A DNA stretch of 64,000 bases, taken from NCBI GenBank assembly GCA_949752795.1, contig OX457071.1:28008800-28072799 (forward strand). The letters are read 5' to 3'. The notes beneath the pieces were generated by a model, which was given only the letters and a program-made list of their open reading frames with translations, ran no database searches and was not told where the DNA came from. Below, one piece after another: positions 33,290 to 45,449 of the stretch. The translations under genes and the position numbers were made by a program. Each line of letters starts with the position of its first letter. The stretch's first letter is position 1. This DNA is from Hyperoodon ampullatus. Its lineage: Eukaryota > Chordata > Mammalia > Artiodactyla > Ziphiidae.

Positions 33290-34990
33290 CGGTCCTCAGG
33301 CACGAAGCCAGGCACTGAAGATGAAACAGTGACCAGATTAGGTGTGGTCTTTCCCCTCAGGGAACTTAGGTTCTAAGAGAAGTGACAAAAATTAATCAAA
33401 CAGAAAACGTAAAAGTAAAAGTTTTGAAGGAAACCAATTCTTGGTAAAATTAACATGCATTTCTTTAAAATGATACCCCACCTATTTCCAGAAAAGCCTG
33501 AAGCTGTTTGCAAAATCAAACACAATGTACAACTTAGACAAGAGACACATTAATAGAGCAGAGGAATCAATGTCATAGGGCTGTGAGATAAACCAATTAC
33601 CGCAGTAGGGCACAATAATTATTTCTACTTTCTGGAGCTAAGGCAAAAAGGGAGATAGTTGGGTAATACAGTTCTTATTGTTTGACAGCAGAATGCAGGC
33701 TAGATCTTTGAGGAACTGAACTTTTTCCTGCCCTGAATCAAGAAGCAATTTATCAACTGGGTCTTCATATGAGAGGCATTTCACAACTTAACAGGCAATA
33801 ACTCTAAATTTGGCCTTGCAGAAGTCACGAGAACATTGTTTAAATGGATATTCCTGGTATAAACTATCTATAAAAACTAAAAACAAAAGTCTTAATTAAG
33901 GGAAGGCATTTCTGCAGGGAGCTTAGGTAATATAAGCCAGACTGATTGCTTTGTGCTGTCTAACCCATGGCAGGGGTGGGTGGGGGAGGGAACGGCACTG
34001 CTGGAAGAGGGACAAGGAAGCGTATGTCGTTAGATGACCCTTGGAACTCTACTATCAACGGCCTCACATGAGCCTATGGAAGGAGTTGTTTTCGAAGTGG
34101 TGGGTGTTTGGGTTTTTTCAACCCAAACATAACCTTAAATTATGTTCTGTGTTGTTGGCAAGAAGAATCCATCTATCCATTCAATTTAGAGGCCATAAGG
34201 AGGCAGAAATGCCAACGTGTTGTAGAAGTTCAAGAGCCTGATTTCTGTCTTCTGTCATCCGTCAGTCCCATGGGACTGTGGGAAGGATCGATATTTTCTT
34301 CAAAAAGGAACATTAAATTTCCTTAAATGCTTCATTAGCTATTTAAGCACCATAAAACATCCCGTAAGAGATTATTTGTGTCTGAACATTTTAAGGGCTT
34401 TTGATGATGGACTGCTTCAGCCAAATAAGGACCTGACAGGCCTTTCCTGGATCATTAAATGGAGGGGTGGTGGGCATTTAGTCTAGATCAGCGCTGGATT
34501 TGGGAAAAGGCCTGCCACATAGTCCTGTCACTTCCTTCATGGAAAGCTGTCACCCTGTGTGGGCCAGGGTGATACCACAGACACTAGCACAGTACTGTGT
34601 GATTTCAGCAGGACGTTCGTCAGAGTTTCTCATGATTTCTGGGGCAGGCATGCATCTCCATCCATAAACACAGGTGTTTAAGGAGTGTATCTTCTGTAAA
34701 ATTTCTATAACTGAATATCTTTTCTCACTGAATCTTTATTCTGCTGAATGTCAGAAGTTAAATCTCAGTTGGTGCCAGGATCTCCCCCTCCCTCATCTTC
34801 CTGTACCGAGTGGGGAGGTGGGGTGGCGCTATCTCAAGGGATTGGGTAGGAGACACCAGGTATCAGCTGTCAGGGTGGCGTTGTCATCATCTATCTAAAC
34901 TGGCTTCAGTGGAGACACCCCTGCTCTTTCTGGCCTCTGGTCTCTGGCCCACCTAAGCCTAGCGATGTGCTGTACAACGTCGTGCCTCTA
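33290..34990. other. Intergenic sequence, no gene seen
   Basis: No gene and no clearly assignable repeat. Confidence 0.4.
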
Positions 34991-35029
34991 GTTATCAAAA
35001 CTGTAGTGTGCACTTAAAAACTGGTTGAG

Positions 35030-35246
35030 GGCTTCCCTGGTGGCGCAGTGGTTGAGAGTCTGCCTGTCAATGCAGGGGACACAGGTTCGTTCCCTGGTCC
35101 GGGAAGATCCCACATGTCACGGAGCGGCTGGGCCCGTGAGCCATGGCCGCTGACCCTGCGCGTCCGGAGCTTGTGCTCCACAACGGGAGAGGCCACAACA
35201 GTGAGAGGCCTGTGTACCGCAAAAAAAAAACAAAAAACAAAAAACA
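35030..35246 (+). mobile_element. Short-form CHR SINE with a 34-bp target duplication
   Basis: Head 'ggcttccctggtggcgcagt', body to 'gaggcctgtgtaccgc', tail of A runs broken by C. The target-site duplication spans 34996-35029 and 35247-35280, 34 bp with a single C/T mismatch, starting 'caaaactgtagtgtg'. That is about twice the usual length. Confidence 0.92.
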
Positions 35247-35514
35247 CAAAACTGTAGTGTGCACTTAAAAATTGGTTGAGCGAAGATGTCATGTCAGATG
35301 TTCTTCACGCATACACACAAAAGGGTACAAGGAGACTTTTGGAGGTGCTGAATATTTCTGTTACCTTGATCGGGGTGATAGTTTCATGTGTGTATGCATA
35401 TGTCCAAACTCATCAAATTACATACATAAAATATGTGCAGGTTTTTGTGTGTCAACTGTACCTCAGTTGATATACGACTCTTTTTAAAAAGCTGTTTAAA
35501 AAAAGAATATAATA

Positions 35515-35730
35515 TGTGGCAGGTAGTGGTCTAAATGCTTTTTATGTTAACTTATTGCACTATCACAATAGACCTTATGAGATGGGTACCCATCAGTGTG
35601 CCCATTTTTACAACTGAGGCAACTGAGACCCGGAGAGTGAAAAATAATTTACTCTCTCTCACCCAACTAGTAAGTGCTGGAGCAGCTGGGACCAGCACAG
35701 AGGCAGACCAAAGTCAGAACCTATGCCCTT
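35515..35730 (-). repeat. MIR element
   Basis: 'ccatttttacaactgaggca', 'ctgagacccggagagtga' and 'ccaactagtaagtgctgg' give the reverse MIR pattern. Confidence 0.7.
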
Positions 35731-37400
35731 AATCCCAGTGCTGTGCTCCCTCCTGAAACACCCTTCCTTTGGACCCCATCACACCAGGCTGTCCTGATTC
35801 TCCTCCAGCCCCTCTAACCATACTTCTCTGTGTCCCCCATGGCTCCTCTTCCTCAGCCAGCCCACTTCACCTGGTGCTGTCTGAGCTCCGCCTTGGCTTC
35901 CTTCTTCTCATGCTGAGCCCTCTCACCAGGGGCTCTTTGTAGGTCTTGTGGGCCCTGACTCCTTGATCTGTGTCTGCTTGGCTTGTTCTGCTACCCCAAG
36001 CTTCAGGCTCAGACGTTCCGCTGTCTCTTAGCTACCTCCACCTGGATGTCCTTAGGCACCGAATGCATCATCTTTCCCCCTAAAGTGACTTCTCCTGTGT
36101 GCTCCAGATCTCACTGGGCCCATCCTCGCTGGAGAACTAGGAGTCACCTGGGCTTTCCTTCTCATCCTCCAGTCTATATAATCACCAAGTTTGGGAACTT
36201 TCATTTTCCCCTTGACTGTTGCTCTGGTTGGAGCCCTTATCGGTTCTTACTTTGACAGCTGAGAAGGCCTCCTAAGTGGTCTCTCTGCTTCCAGTATCAT
36301 CCTCTTCAATGTATCTGCCTTTAAACCCAAAGAGTGTTCTCTCTAAAATACAACTCTTTGTTATTTGTTTGTGGAAATCCCTCAAAGGCTTCCCATCATT
36401 TACAGAAGTGTTTCTTAAAAAGGTGGTTCTTGGGTAAGATGTATCAGAGCCACGTGAGAGTGGAAGATTTCTGGTCCTTGCTCGGACCTGCTGTGTCATC
36501 ACCTCTGGTGCTGCAGCATAGGGATGTGTACTTTCATGATGCTACCAGGGTGATTCCTAATTTGCCACCTGGATAAAATCTAAGCACCCTAAAAGGACGT
36601 GAGTGTTCTGATCTCTATTCATCTCTCCAAACTTCTCTCTTACCAGTCTCTCGGAGTTTCCCCAAATACCCAGCAGTTTATGTGTTCTACCCAACTCCAT
36701 GCACACACAACTCACTCACTGGATGAAAGAGTGCACCTGCTGAGGTGTCCCTAATCCACCTGGCCTCTGTGGCATAGGCCACACTGCCATCTGGGGCTAA
36801 ATCCCCTTGTCATGCCTCTGGGACCCTTTGGAGACCACCAGCTCTCAAGGTCCCATCTACCTCCCTTTCCTTCTGGGCTCACAATGGCCCAAGCCCACCT
36901 CCCATTGTTTCCCACACTTCCATCTCTCCTCTCCCTCTCCGTGGTGGCTTAGAGGAACCACGGGTAGATCGCAGGGCAACGGCTTCTCTACTCTCAGATC
37001 CCCAAACTCACATGGAGCCCTCTGTCATCTTCCCTTGGCTGAGGAGGTGGGAGTGGGTGCAGGAAACCTGCTTCCAATGACTAAATATTTTTTTAAATAT
37101 TTTTTTGTAACTCTATGCAGGTAGTAGCAGAAAAAACAAATGCTCCCTCATTATGTCTACCCCCAAATCTTTCTGTCTCACACCATACAGGTCAAAATTG
37201 CTCTAAAGTCAAGAATGTGATAAATTTTTTCTTGCATTCCTCCTGGTTCTCCGTATAAGGGTGGGTCAAGCGGTTAAATCCAATTCAGGAGAACCCACAT
37301 CAGCTAGCAGTTTGAGAACATCCCACACTTAGGATAAGTGTTGTCATGGGAGCAGATGAGGTCACTTGAGGGTGTGACGTAGAGCCTGGCCCCTCTAACG
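35731..37400. other. Intergenic sequence, no gene seen
   Basis: C/T-rich sequence with short open frames but no recognisable gene. A weak MER5A-like stretch lies around 36400-36570. Confidence 0.4.
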
Positions 37401-37404
37401 TTAG

Positions 37405-37606
37405 AGAGCAGCTGCATGGCACAGGGAGATCAGCTCGGTGCTTTGTGACCACCTAGAGGGGTGGGATAGGGAGGGTGGGAGGGAGACGCAAGAGGGAGGG
37501 GATGTGGGGATATATGTATACGTATAGCTGATTCACTTTGTTATCCGGCAGAAACTAACACACCATTGTAAAGCAATTATACTCCAATAAAGATGTTAAA
37601 AAAAAA
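37405..37606 (+). mobile_element. 5'-truncated L1, 3' UTR only
   Basis: This is the same 3' UTR as in the full-length L1 at 44270-44480: 'gcacagggagatc', 'gggtgggatagggag', 'gagacgcaagagggag', 'gcaattatactccaataaag', then an A tail. It lies immediately before the MER5A segment that received the full-length L1. Confidence 0.85.
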
Positions 37607-37640
37607 ATCACCTGGAGGGCTTGTTAAAACATGGATTATG
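37607..37640 (-). mobile_element. MER5A, left piece split by the L1 insertion
   Basis: 'tcacctggagggcttgtt' is reverse MER5A. It continues after the L1 block, at 45382 onward ('gaccccatcccagaattt'), so the whole of 37641-45381 is an insertion into this element. Confidence 0.75.
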
Positions 37641-39338
37641 ACTTCCGGGGAAGATGGCGGAAGAGTAAGACGCGGAGATCACCTTCCTCCCCACAGATAC
37701 ACCAGAAATACAGCTACATGTGGAACAACTCCTACAGAACACCTACTGAACGCTGGCAGAAGACCTCAGGCCCCCCAAAAGGCAAGAAACTCCCCACGTA
37801 CCTGGGTAGGGCAAAAGAAAAAAGAATAAACAGAGACAAAAGGATAGGGATGGGTCCTGCACCAGTGGGAGGGAGCCATGAAGGAGGAAAGGTTTCCACG
37901 CACTAGGAAGCCCCTTCGCGGGTGGAGACTGCGGGTGGCGCAGCGGGAAAGCTTCCGAGTCACGGAGGAGAGCACAGCAACAGGGGTGCGGAGGGCAAAG
38001 CGGAGAGATTCCCGCACAGAGGATCGGTGTCGACCGGCACTCACCAGCCCGAGAGGCTTGTCTGCTCGCCCGTCGGGGCGGGCGGGGCTGGGAGCTGAGG
38101 CTCGGGCTTCGGTCAGAGCGCAGGGAGAGGACTGGGGCTGGCGGCGTGAACACAGCCTGAAGGGGGCTAATGTGCCACAGCTAGCCGGGAGGGAGTCCGG
38201 GAAAAAGTCTGGACCTGCCAAAGAGGCAAGAGACTTTTTCTTCCCTCTGTTTCCTGGTGCGCGAGGAGAGGGGATTAAGAGCGCCGCTTAAAGGAGCTCC
38301 AGAGACGGGCGCGAGCCGCGGCTAAAGGCGCGGACCCCGGAGACGGGCGTGGGACGCTGGTGCTGCTGCTGCCGCCTCCAAGAGGCCTGTGTGCGAGCGC
38401 AGGTCACTGTCCACGCCCCGCTTCCGGGGAGCCTGTGCAGCCCATCACTGCCGGGGTCCCGGGATCCAGGGACAGCTTCCCCAGGAGAGCTCACGGCGCG
38501 CCTCGGGCTGGTGCAACGTCACGCCGGCCTCTGCCACGGCAGGCTCGCCCCGCACTCCGTGCCCCTCCCTCCCCACGGCCTGAGTGAGCCAGAGTCCCCG
38601 AAGCGGCTGCTCCTTTAACGCTGTCCTGTCTGAGCGAAGAACAGACGCCCTCCGGCGACCTACACGCAGAGGCGGGGCCAAATCCAAAGCTGATACCCGG
38701 GAGCTGTGACAACAAAGAAGAGAAAGGGAAATATCTCCCAGCAGCCTCAGAAGCAGTGGATTAAAGCTCCACAAAAAACTTGATGTACCCTGCATCTGTG
38801 GAATACATGAATAGACAATGAATCATCCCAAATTGAGGAGCCATGTGGATGAAAGGTTCTTGGTGCTGCAGCCAGGAGTCAGTGCTGTGCCTCTGAGGTG
38901 GGAGAGACAACTTCAGGACACTGGTCCACAAGAGACCTCCCAGCTCCACATAATATCAAATGGCGAAACTCTTCCAGAGATCTCCATCTCAACACCAGCA
39001 CCCAGCTTCACTCAATGACAAGCAAGCTACAGTGCTGGACACCCTATGCCAAACAACTAGCAAGACAGGAACACAAAGCCACCCATTAGCAGAGAGGCTG
39101 CCTAAAATCATAAAAAGTCCACAGACACCCCAAAACACACCACCGGACGTGGACCTGCCCACCAGAAAGACAAGATCCAGCCTCATCCACCTGAACACAG
39201 GCACTAGTCCCCTCCACCAGGAAGCCTACACAACCCACTGAACCGACCTTAGCCACTGGGGACAGACACCAAAAACAACAGAAACTACAAACCTGCAGCC
39301 TGCAAAAAGGAGACCCCAAACACAGTAAGATAAGCAAA
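37641..39338 (+). promoter_or_regulatory. L1 5' UTR with internal promoter
   Basis: The element begins 'acttccggggaagatggcgg'. The core AAGATGGCGG at 37651-37660 matches the YY1-type site used at the start of mammalian L1 promoters. The segment 37860-38660 is strongly GC- and CpG-rich compared with its surroundings, then AT content rises toward ORF1. The open frames on both strands here are by-products of high GC. Confidence 0.75.
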
Positions 39339-40232
39339 ATGAGAAGACAGAAAAACACACAGCAGGAGAAGGAGCAAGATAAAAACCCACCAAACCTAAC
39401 AAATGAAGAGGAAATAGGCAATCTACCTGAAAAAGAATTCAGAATAATGATAGTAAAGATGATCCAAAATCTTGGAAATAGAATAGACAAAATGCAAGAA
39501 ACAGTTAACAAGGACCTAGAAGAACTAAAGATGAATCAAGCAACGATTAGAAACACAATAAATGAAATTAAAAATGCTCTAGATGGGATCAATAGCAGAA
39601 TAACTGAGGCAGAAGAACGGATAAGTGACCTGGAAGATAAAATAGTGCAAATAACTACTGCAGAGCAGAAGAAAGAAAAAAGAATGAAAAGAACTGAGGA
39701 CAGTCTCAGAGACCTCTGGGACAACATTAAACGCATCAACATTCGAATTATAGGGGTTCCAGAAGAAGAAGAGAAAAAGAAAGGGACTGAGAAAATATTT
39801 GAAGAGATTATAGTTGAAAACTTCCCTAATATGGGAAAGGAAATAGTTAATCAAGTCCAGGAGGCACAGAGAGTCCCATGCAGAATAAATCCAAGGAGAA
39901 ATACGCCAAGACACATATTAATCAAACTGTCAAAAATTAAATACAAAGAAAACATATTAAAAGCAGCAAGGGAAAAACAACAAATAACACAGAAGGGAAT
40001 CCCCATAAGGTTAACAGCTGATCTTTCAGCAGAAACTCTGCAAGCCAGAAGGGAGTGGCAGGACATATTTAAAGTGATGAAGGAGAAAAACCTGCAACCA
40101 AGATTACTCTACCCAGCAAGGATCTCATTCAGAGTTGATAGAGAAATTAAAACCTTTACAGACAAGCAAAAGCTGAGAGAGTTCAGCACCACCAAACCAG
40201 CTTTACAACAAATGCTAAAGGAACTTCTCTAG
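39339..40232 (+). CDS. L1 ORF1 protein, intact open frame (297 aa)
   Basis: This is the RNA-binding, trimer-forming chaperone of the L1 ribonucleoprotein. A basic N-terminus leads into a long coiled coil (about residues 30-130, E/K/I/L-rich with '[13 protein letters not shown]'). An RRM-like domain begins around '[12 protein letters not shown]', and the C-terminal domain has the conserved '[19 protein letters not shown]'. Length is a little less than human ORF1p (338 aa), mostly in the N-terminus. ORF2 begins 58 nt downstream, the usual L1 layout. Confidence 0.9.
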   Translation: MRRQKNTQQEKEQDKNPPNLTNEEEIGNLPEKEFRIMIVKMIQNLGNRIDKMQETVNKDLEELKMNQATIRNTINEIKNALDGINSRITEAEERISDLEDKIVQITTAEQKKEKRMKRTEDSLRDLWDNIKRINIRIIGVPEEEEKKKGTEKIFEEIIVENFPNMGKEIVNQVQEAQRVPCRINPRRNTPRHILIKLSKIKYKENILKAAREKQQITQKGIPIRLTADLSAETLQARREWQDIFKVMKEKNLQPRLLYPARISFRVDREIKTFTDKQKLREFSTTKPALQQMLKELL

Positions 40233-40290
40233 GCAAGAAACACAACAGAAGGAAAAGACCTACAATAACGAACCCAAAACAATTAAGGAA

Positions 40291-43200
40291 ATGGGAATAG
40301 GAACATACACATCAATAATTACCTTAAATGTTAATGGACTAAATGTTCCCACCAAAAGACACAGATTGGCTGAATGGATACAAAAACAAGACCCATATAT
40401 ATGCTGTCTACAAGAGACCCACTTCAGACCTAGAGACACATACAGATTGAAAGTAAGGGGATGGAAAAAGATATTCCATGCAAATGGAAATCAAAAGAAA
40501 GCTGGAGTAGCAATTCTTATATCAGACAAAATAGACTTTAAAATAAAGACTACTAGAAGAGACAAAGAAGGACACTACATAATGATCAAGGGATCGATCC
40601 AAGAAGAAGATATAACAATTGTAAATATTTATGCACCCAACATAGGAGTACCTCAATACATAAGGCAAATACTAACAGCCATAAAAGGGGAAATTGACAG
40701 TAACACATACATAGTAGGGGACTTTAACACCCCACTTTCACCAATGGACAGATCATCCAAAATGAAAATAAATAAGGAAACACAAGCTTTAAATGATACA
40801 TTAAACAAGATGGACTTAACTGATATTTATAGGACATTCCATCCAAAAAGAACAGAATACACATTTTTCTCAAGTGCTCATGGAACATTCTCCAGGATAG
40901 ATCATATCTTGGGTCACAAATCAAGCCTTGGTAAATTTAAGAAAATTGAAATTGTATCAAGTATCTTTTCCGACCACAACGCTATGAGACTATATATCAA
41001 TTACAGGAACAGATCTGTAAAAAATACAAACACATGGACGCTAAACAATACACTACTTAATAACGAAGTGATTACTGAAGAAATCAAAGAGGAAATAAAA
41101 AAATACCTAGAAACAAATGACAGTGGAGACACGATGACCCAAAACCTATGGGATGCAGCAAAAGCAGTTCTAAGAGGGAAGTTTATAGCAATACAATCCC
41201 ACCTTAAGAAACAGGAAACATCTCGAATAAACAACCTAACCTTGCACCTAAAGCAATTAGAGAAAGAAGAACAAAAACACCCCAAAGTTAGCAGAAAGAA
41301 AGACATCATAAAAATCAGATCAGAAATAAATGAAAAAGAAATGAAGGAAACGATAGCAAAGATTAATAAAACTAAAAGCTGGTTCTTTGAGAAGATAAAC
41401 AAAATTGATAAACCATTAGCCAGACTCATCAAGAAAAAAAGGGAGAAGACTCAAATCAGTAGAATTAGAAATGAAAAAGGAGAAGTAACAACTGACACTG
41501 AAGAAATACAAAAGATTATGAGAGATTACTACAAGCAACTCTATGCCAAAAAAATGGACAACCTGGAAGAAATGGACAAATTCTTAGAAATGCACAACCT
41601 GCCAAGACTGAATGAGGAAGAAATAGAAAATATGAACAGACCAATCACAAGCACTGAAATTGAAACTGTGATAAAAAATCTTCCAACAAACAAAAGCCCA
41701 GGACCAGATGGCTTCACAGGCAAATTCTATCAAACATTTAGAGAAGAGCTAACACCTATCCTTCTCAAACTCTTCCAAAATAGAGCAGAGGGAGGAACAC
41801 TCCCAAACTCATTCTACAAGGCCACCGTCACCTTGATACCAAAACCAGACAAGGATGTCACAAAGAAAGAAAACTACAGGCCAATATCACTGATGAACAT
41901 AGATGCAAAAATCCTCAACAAAATACTAGCAAACAGAATCCAACAGCACATTAAAAGGATCATACACCATGATCAAGTGGGGTTTATTCCAGGAATGCAA
42001 GGATTCTTCAATATACGCAAATCAATCAACGTGATACACCATATTAACAAATTGAAGGAGAAAAACCATATGATCATCTCAATAGATGCAGAGAAAGCTT
42101 TCGACAAAATTCAACACCCATTTATGATAAAAACCCTGCAGAAAGTAGGCATAGAGGGAACGTTCCTCAACATAATAAAGGCCATATATGACAGACCCAC
42201 AGCCAACATCATCCTCAATGGTGGAAAACTGAAACCATTTCCACTAAGCTCAGGAACAAGGCAAGGTTGCCCACTCTCACCACTCTTATTCAACATAGTT
42301 TTGGAAGTTTTAGCCACAGCAATCAGAGAGAAAAAGAAATAAAAGGAATCCAAATTGGAAAAGAAGAAGTAAAGCTGTCACTGTTTGCAGATGACATGAT
42401 ACTATACATAGAGAATCCTAAAAGTGTTACCAGAAAACTACTAGAGCCAATCAATGATTTTGGTAAAGTAGCAGGATACAAAATTAATGCACAGAAACCT
42501 CTGGCGTTCCTATATACTAATGATGAAAAATCTGAAAGTGAAATCAAGAAAACACTCCCATTTACCATTGCAACAAAAAGAAAAAAATATCTAGGAATAA
42601 ACCTACCTAAGGAGACAAAAAACCTGTATGCAGAAAATTATAAGACACTGATGAAAGAAATTAAAGATGATACAAGTAGATGGAGAGATATACCATGTTC
42701 TTGGATTGGAAGAATCAACATTGTGAAAATGACTCTACTACCCAAAGCAATCTACAGATTCAATGCAATCCCTATGAAACTACCACTGGCATTTTTCACA
42801 GAACTGGAACAAAAAATTTCACAATTTGTATGGAAACACAAAAGACCCTGAATAGCCAAAGCAATCTTGAGAACGAAAAATGGGGCTGGAGGAATCAGGC
42901 TCCCTGACTTCAGACTATACTACAAAGCTACTGTAATCAAGACAGTGTGGTACTGGCACAAAAACAGAAAGATAGATCAATGGAACAGGATAGAAAGCCC
43001 AGAGATAAACCCACGCACATATGGTCACCTTATCTTTGATAAAGGAGGCAGGAATGTACAGTGGAGAAAGGACAGCATCTTCAATAAGTCGTGCTGGGAA
43101 AACTGGGCAGGGACATGTAAAAGTATGAGATTAGATCATTCCCTAACACCATACACAAAAATAAGCTCAAAATGGATTAAAGACCTAAATGTAAGGCCAG

Positions 43201-44106
43201 AAACTATCAAACTCTTAGAGGAAAACATAGGCAGAACACTGTATGACATAAATCACAGCAAGATCCTTTTTGACCCACCTCCTAGAAAATGGAAATAAAA
43301 ACAAAGATAAACAAATGGGACCTAATGAAACTTCAAAGCTTTTGCACAGCAAAGGAAACCATAAACAAGACCAAAAGACAACCCTCAGAATGGGAGAAAA
43401 TATTTTCAAATGAAGCAACTGACAAAGGATTAATCTCCAAAATTTATAAACAGCTCATGCAGCTCAATAACAATAAAACAAACAACCCAATCCAAAAATG
43501 ACAGAAGACCTAAATAGACATTTCTCCAGAGAAGATACACAGACTGCCAACAAACACATGAAAGAATGCTCAACATCTTTAATCTATAGAGAAATACAAA
43601 TCAAAACTACGATGAGATATCATCTCACACCAGTCAGAATGGCCATCATCAAAAAATCTAGAAACAATAAATGCTGGAGAGGGTGTGGAGAAAAGGGAAC
43701 ACTCTTGTACTGCTGGTGCGAATGTGAATTGGTACAGACACTATGGAGAACAGTATGGAGGTTCCTTAAAAAACTACAAATAAAACTACCATATGACCCA
43801 GCAATCCCACTACTGGGCATATACCCTGAGAAAACCATAATTCAAAAAGAGTCATGTACCAAAATGTTCATAGCAGCCCTATTTACAATAGCCCAGAGAT
43901 GGAAACAACCTAAGTGTCCATCATCAGATGAATGGATAAAGAAGATGTGGCACATATATACAATGGAATATTACTCAGCCATAAAAAGAAACGAAATTGA
44001 GCTATTTGTAATGAGGTGGATAGACCTAGAGTCTGTCATACAGAGTGAAGTAAGTCAGAAAGAGAAAGACAAATACCGTATGCTAACACATATATATGTA
44101 ATTTAA
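40291..44106 (+). pseudogene. L1 ORF2 (endonuclease / reverse transcriptase), disrupted
   Basis: The first 683 codons are open and cover the apurinic-like endonuclease domain ('ITLNVNGLN', 'LQETHF', '[13 protein letters not shown]', 'FSDHNAM') and the first part of the reverse transcriptase ('[15 protein letters not shown]', 'SIDAEKAFD', '[14 protein letters not shown]'). Breaks: a one-base deletion near 42328, just upstream of the catalytic 'LFADDMILY', which is read in another frame; a CGA-to-TGA stop at 42849-42851; a one-base loss in an A run near 43287; and a one-base loss near 43499. The C-terminal part ends at 44106. No working ORF2 protein can be made. Confidence 0.92.
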
Positions 44107-44482
44107 GAAGAAAAATAATATCATGAAAAACCTAGGGGTAAGACAGGAATAAAGACACAGACCTACTAGAGAATGGACTTGAGGATATGGGGAGGGGGAA
44201 GGGTAAGCTGTGACAAAGCGAAAGAGAGGCATGGACATATATACACTACCAAACGTAAAGTAGATAGCTAGTGGGAAGCAGCCGCATAGCACAGGGAGAT
44301 CTGCTCGGTGCTTTGTGACCGCCTGGAGGGGTGGGATAGGGAGCGTGGAAGGGAGACGCAAGAGGGAAGGGATATGGGAACATATGTATATGTATAACTG
44401 ATTCATTTTGTTATAAAGCAGAAACTAACACCCCATTGTTAAGCAATTATACTCTAATAAAGTTGTAAAAAAAATTTAAAAA
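44107..44482 (+). mobile_element. L1 3' UTR and first A tail
   Basis: It carries 'gcacagggagatctgctcgg' and 'gggtgggatagggagcgtg', ending 'ctctaataaagttgt' and an A-rich tail. It shares the sequence of the truncated copy at 37405-37606. The AATAAA here seems to have been bypassed when this copy was transcribed, as described for the transduced segment that follows. Confidence 0.88.
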
Positions 44483-45381
44483 AAAAGAACAAAGGGCTGG
44501 TAAATGGTGGAACGTGGATTCAAAACCAGGTATAATTCTAAAGCCTTTTCTATTACTCTCCATATTGTAGTAGCTAAAGACAAGCCCTGTCTCTGAATCT
44601 CCTGAACTTGGGGGTGGAGATGGAGAGAGGAATATAAGATTAAGATGAGCTTGGGGAGATAAGGCAGTTCAGATTACTGATATTCTATTCCATGATTCCC
44701 ACCTACCGTCAGGTATTCTACAGAAAGCCTTCCATCCGGCAAAGTTTTTCAAGTAAATCTTCATTGACCAAGGTAAATTTTTATGTCCCACAAAAGCTAA
44801 GACTCAGAAAAGAAAATGTAAGTTACAGAAAATTTTATTAGCATCTACTGATCAAAAATAAGTATATGGGACTTCCCTGGTTGTCCAGTGGTAAAGAATC
44901 CACCTTCCAAGGCAGGGAACATGGGTTCAATCCCTGGTCGGGGAACTAAGATCTCACATGCCGCCGGGCAGTTGAGCCTGCGTGCCACAACTACTGAGCC
45001 TGCACGCCTCAAATAGAGAGCCCGTGTGCCACAAACTACACAGCCCACGCGCCACAACTAGCGAAGAGAAAAAAACCCTCATCCCACAACTAGAGAGAGG
45101 CCTGTGCGCCGCAACGAAAGATCCCGTATGCCTCAGCAAAAATCCCACGTGCCACAACTAAGACCTGACGCAACCAAAAAAAAAAAAAAAAAAGTATATG
45201 TTGCCCTTTAGAGGTAAATTGATTTTTGATAAGCATATTCAGAGTTTGTGTAGGGTCTCCTTGAAAATGTCTTCTCACCACAACCTTCAGGAAATGAATG
45301 ACTTTTCACTTTTACTAGCCTTCCACATTAAGAAAATAAAGTGATTCAAAGTCTCAAGTAAAAAAAATAAATAAATTAAAT
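44483..45381 (+). mobile_element. L1 3'-transduced genomic segment
   Basis: Non-L1 sequence carried along behind the element. It lies between the first A tail and a second one (45360-45381), inside the target-site duplication. It begins with MIR-like sequence ('ggctggtaaatggtgg'), contains a SINE, and ends with AATAAA at 45335-45340 about 20 nt before the second A tail. This is the signature of read-through past the L1 poly(A) site at the source locus. Confidence 0.85.
44869..45191 (+). mobile_element. Long-form CHR/Bov-tA-like SINE within the transduced segment
   Basis: Head 'ggacttccctggttgtccag', B-box-like 'gggttcaatccctgg', long middle with 'gccacaactactgagcc', tail 'gacctgacgcaaccaaaa'. 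Flanked by 'aagtatatg' at 44860-44868 and 45192-45200. It either travelled with the transduction or inserted afterwards. Confidence 0.85.
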
Positions 45382-45396
45382 AAAACATGGATTATG

Positions 45397-45449
45397 GACC
45401 CCATCCCAGAATTTCAATAGGACTGCAAGAGGGGCCAGTATTTTGCATT
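45397..45449 (-). mobile_element. MER5A, right piece
   Basis: 'gaccccatcccagaatttca' and 'gccagtattttgcattca' continue the MER5A interrupted at 37640. Without the L1 the two pieces read as one element. Confidence 0.65.

Larger units (their letters stand above)
37641..45381 (+). mobile_element. Full-length L1 LINE with 3' transduction
   Basis: A 7.7-kb insertion bounded by the exact 15-bp target-site duplication 'aaaacatggattatg' (37626-37640 and 45382-45396) within a MER5A. Order: 5' UTR, ORF1, short spacer, ORF2, 3' UTR with first A tail (ending about 44482), about 880 bp of non-L1 sequence, a second AATAAA and A-rich tail. It is full length at the 5' end. ORF1 is open; ORF2 has three single-base deletions and one nonsense codon, so this copy can no longer move by itself. 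Confidence 0.93.

Noticed and set aside
37743..38795. Long open frames (up to 151 codons) on both strands
   Set aside because: They fall within the GC-rich L1 5' UTR, where stops are scarce by composition; no conserved domain.
39086..43838. Minus-strand open frames of 60-143 codons
   Set aside because: Antisense shadows of L1 ORF1 and ORF2.
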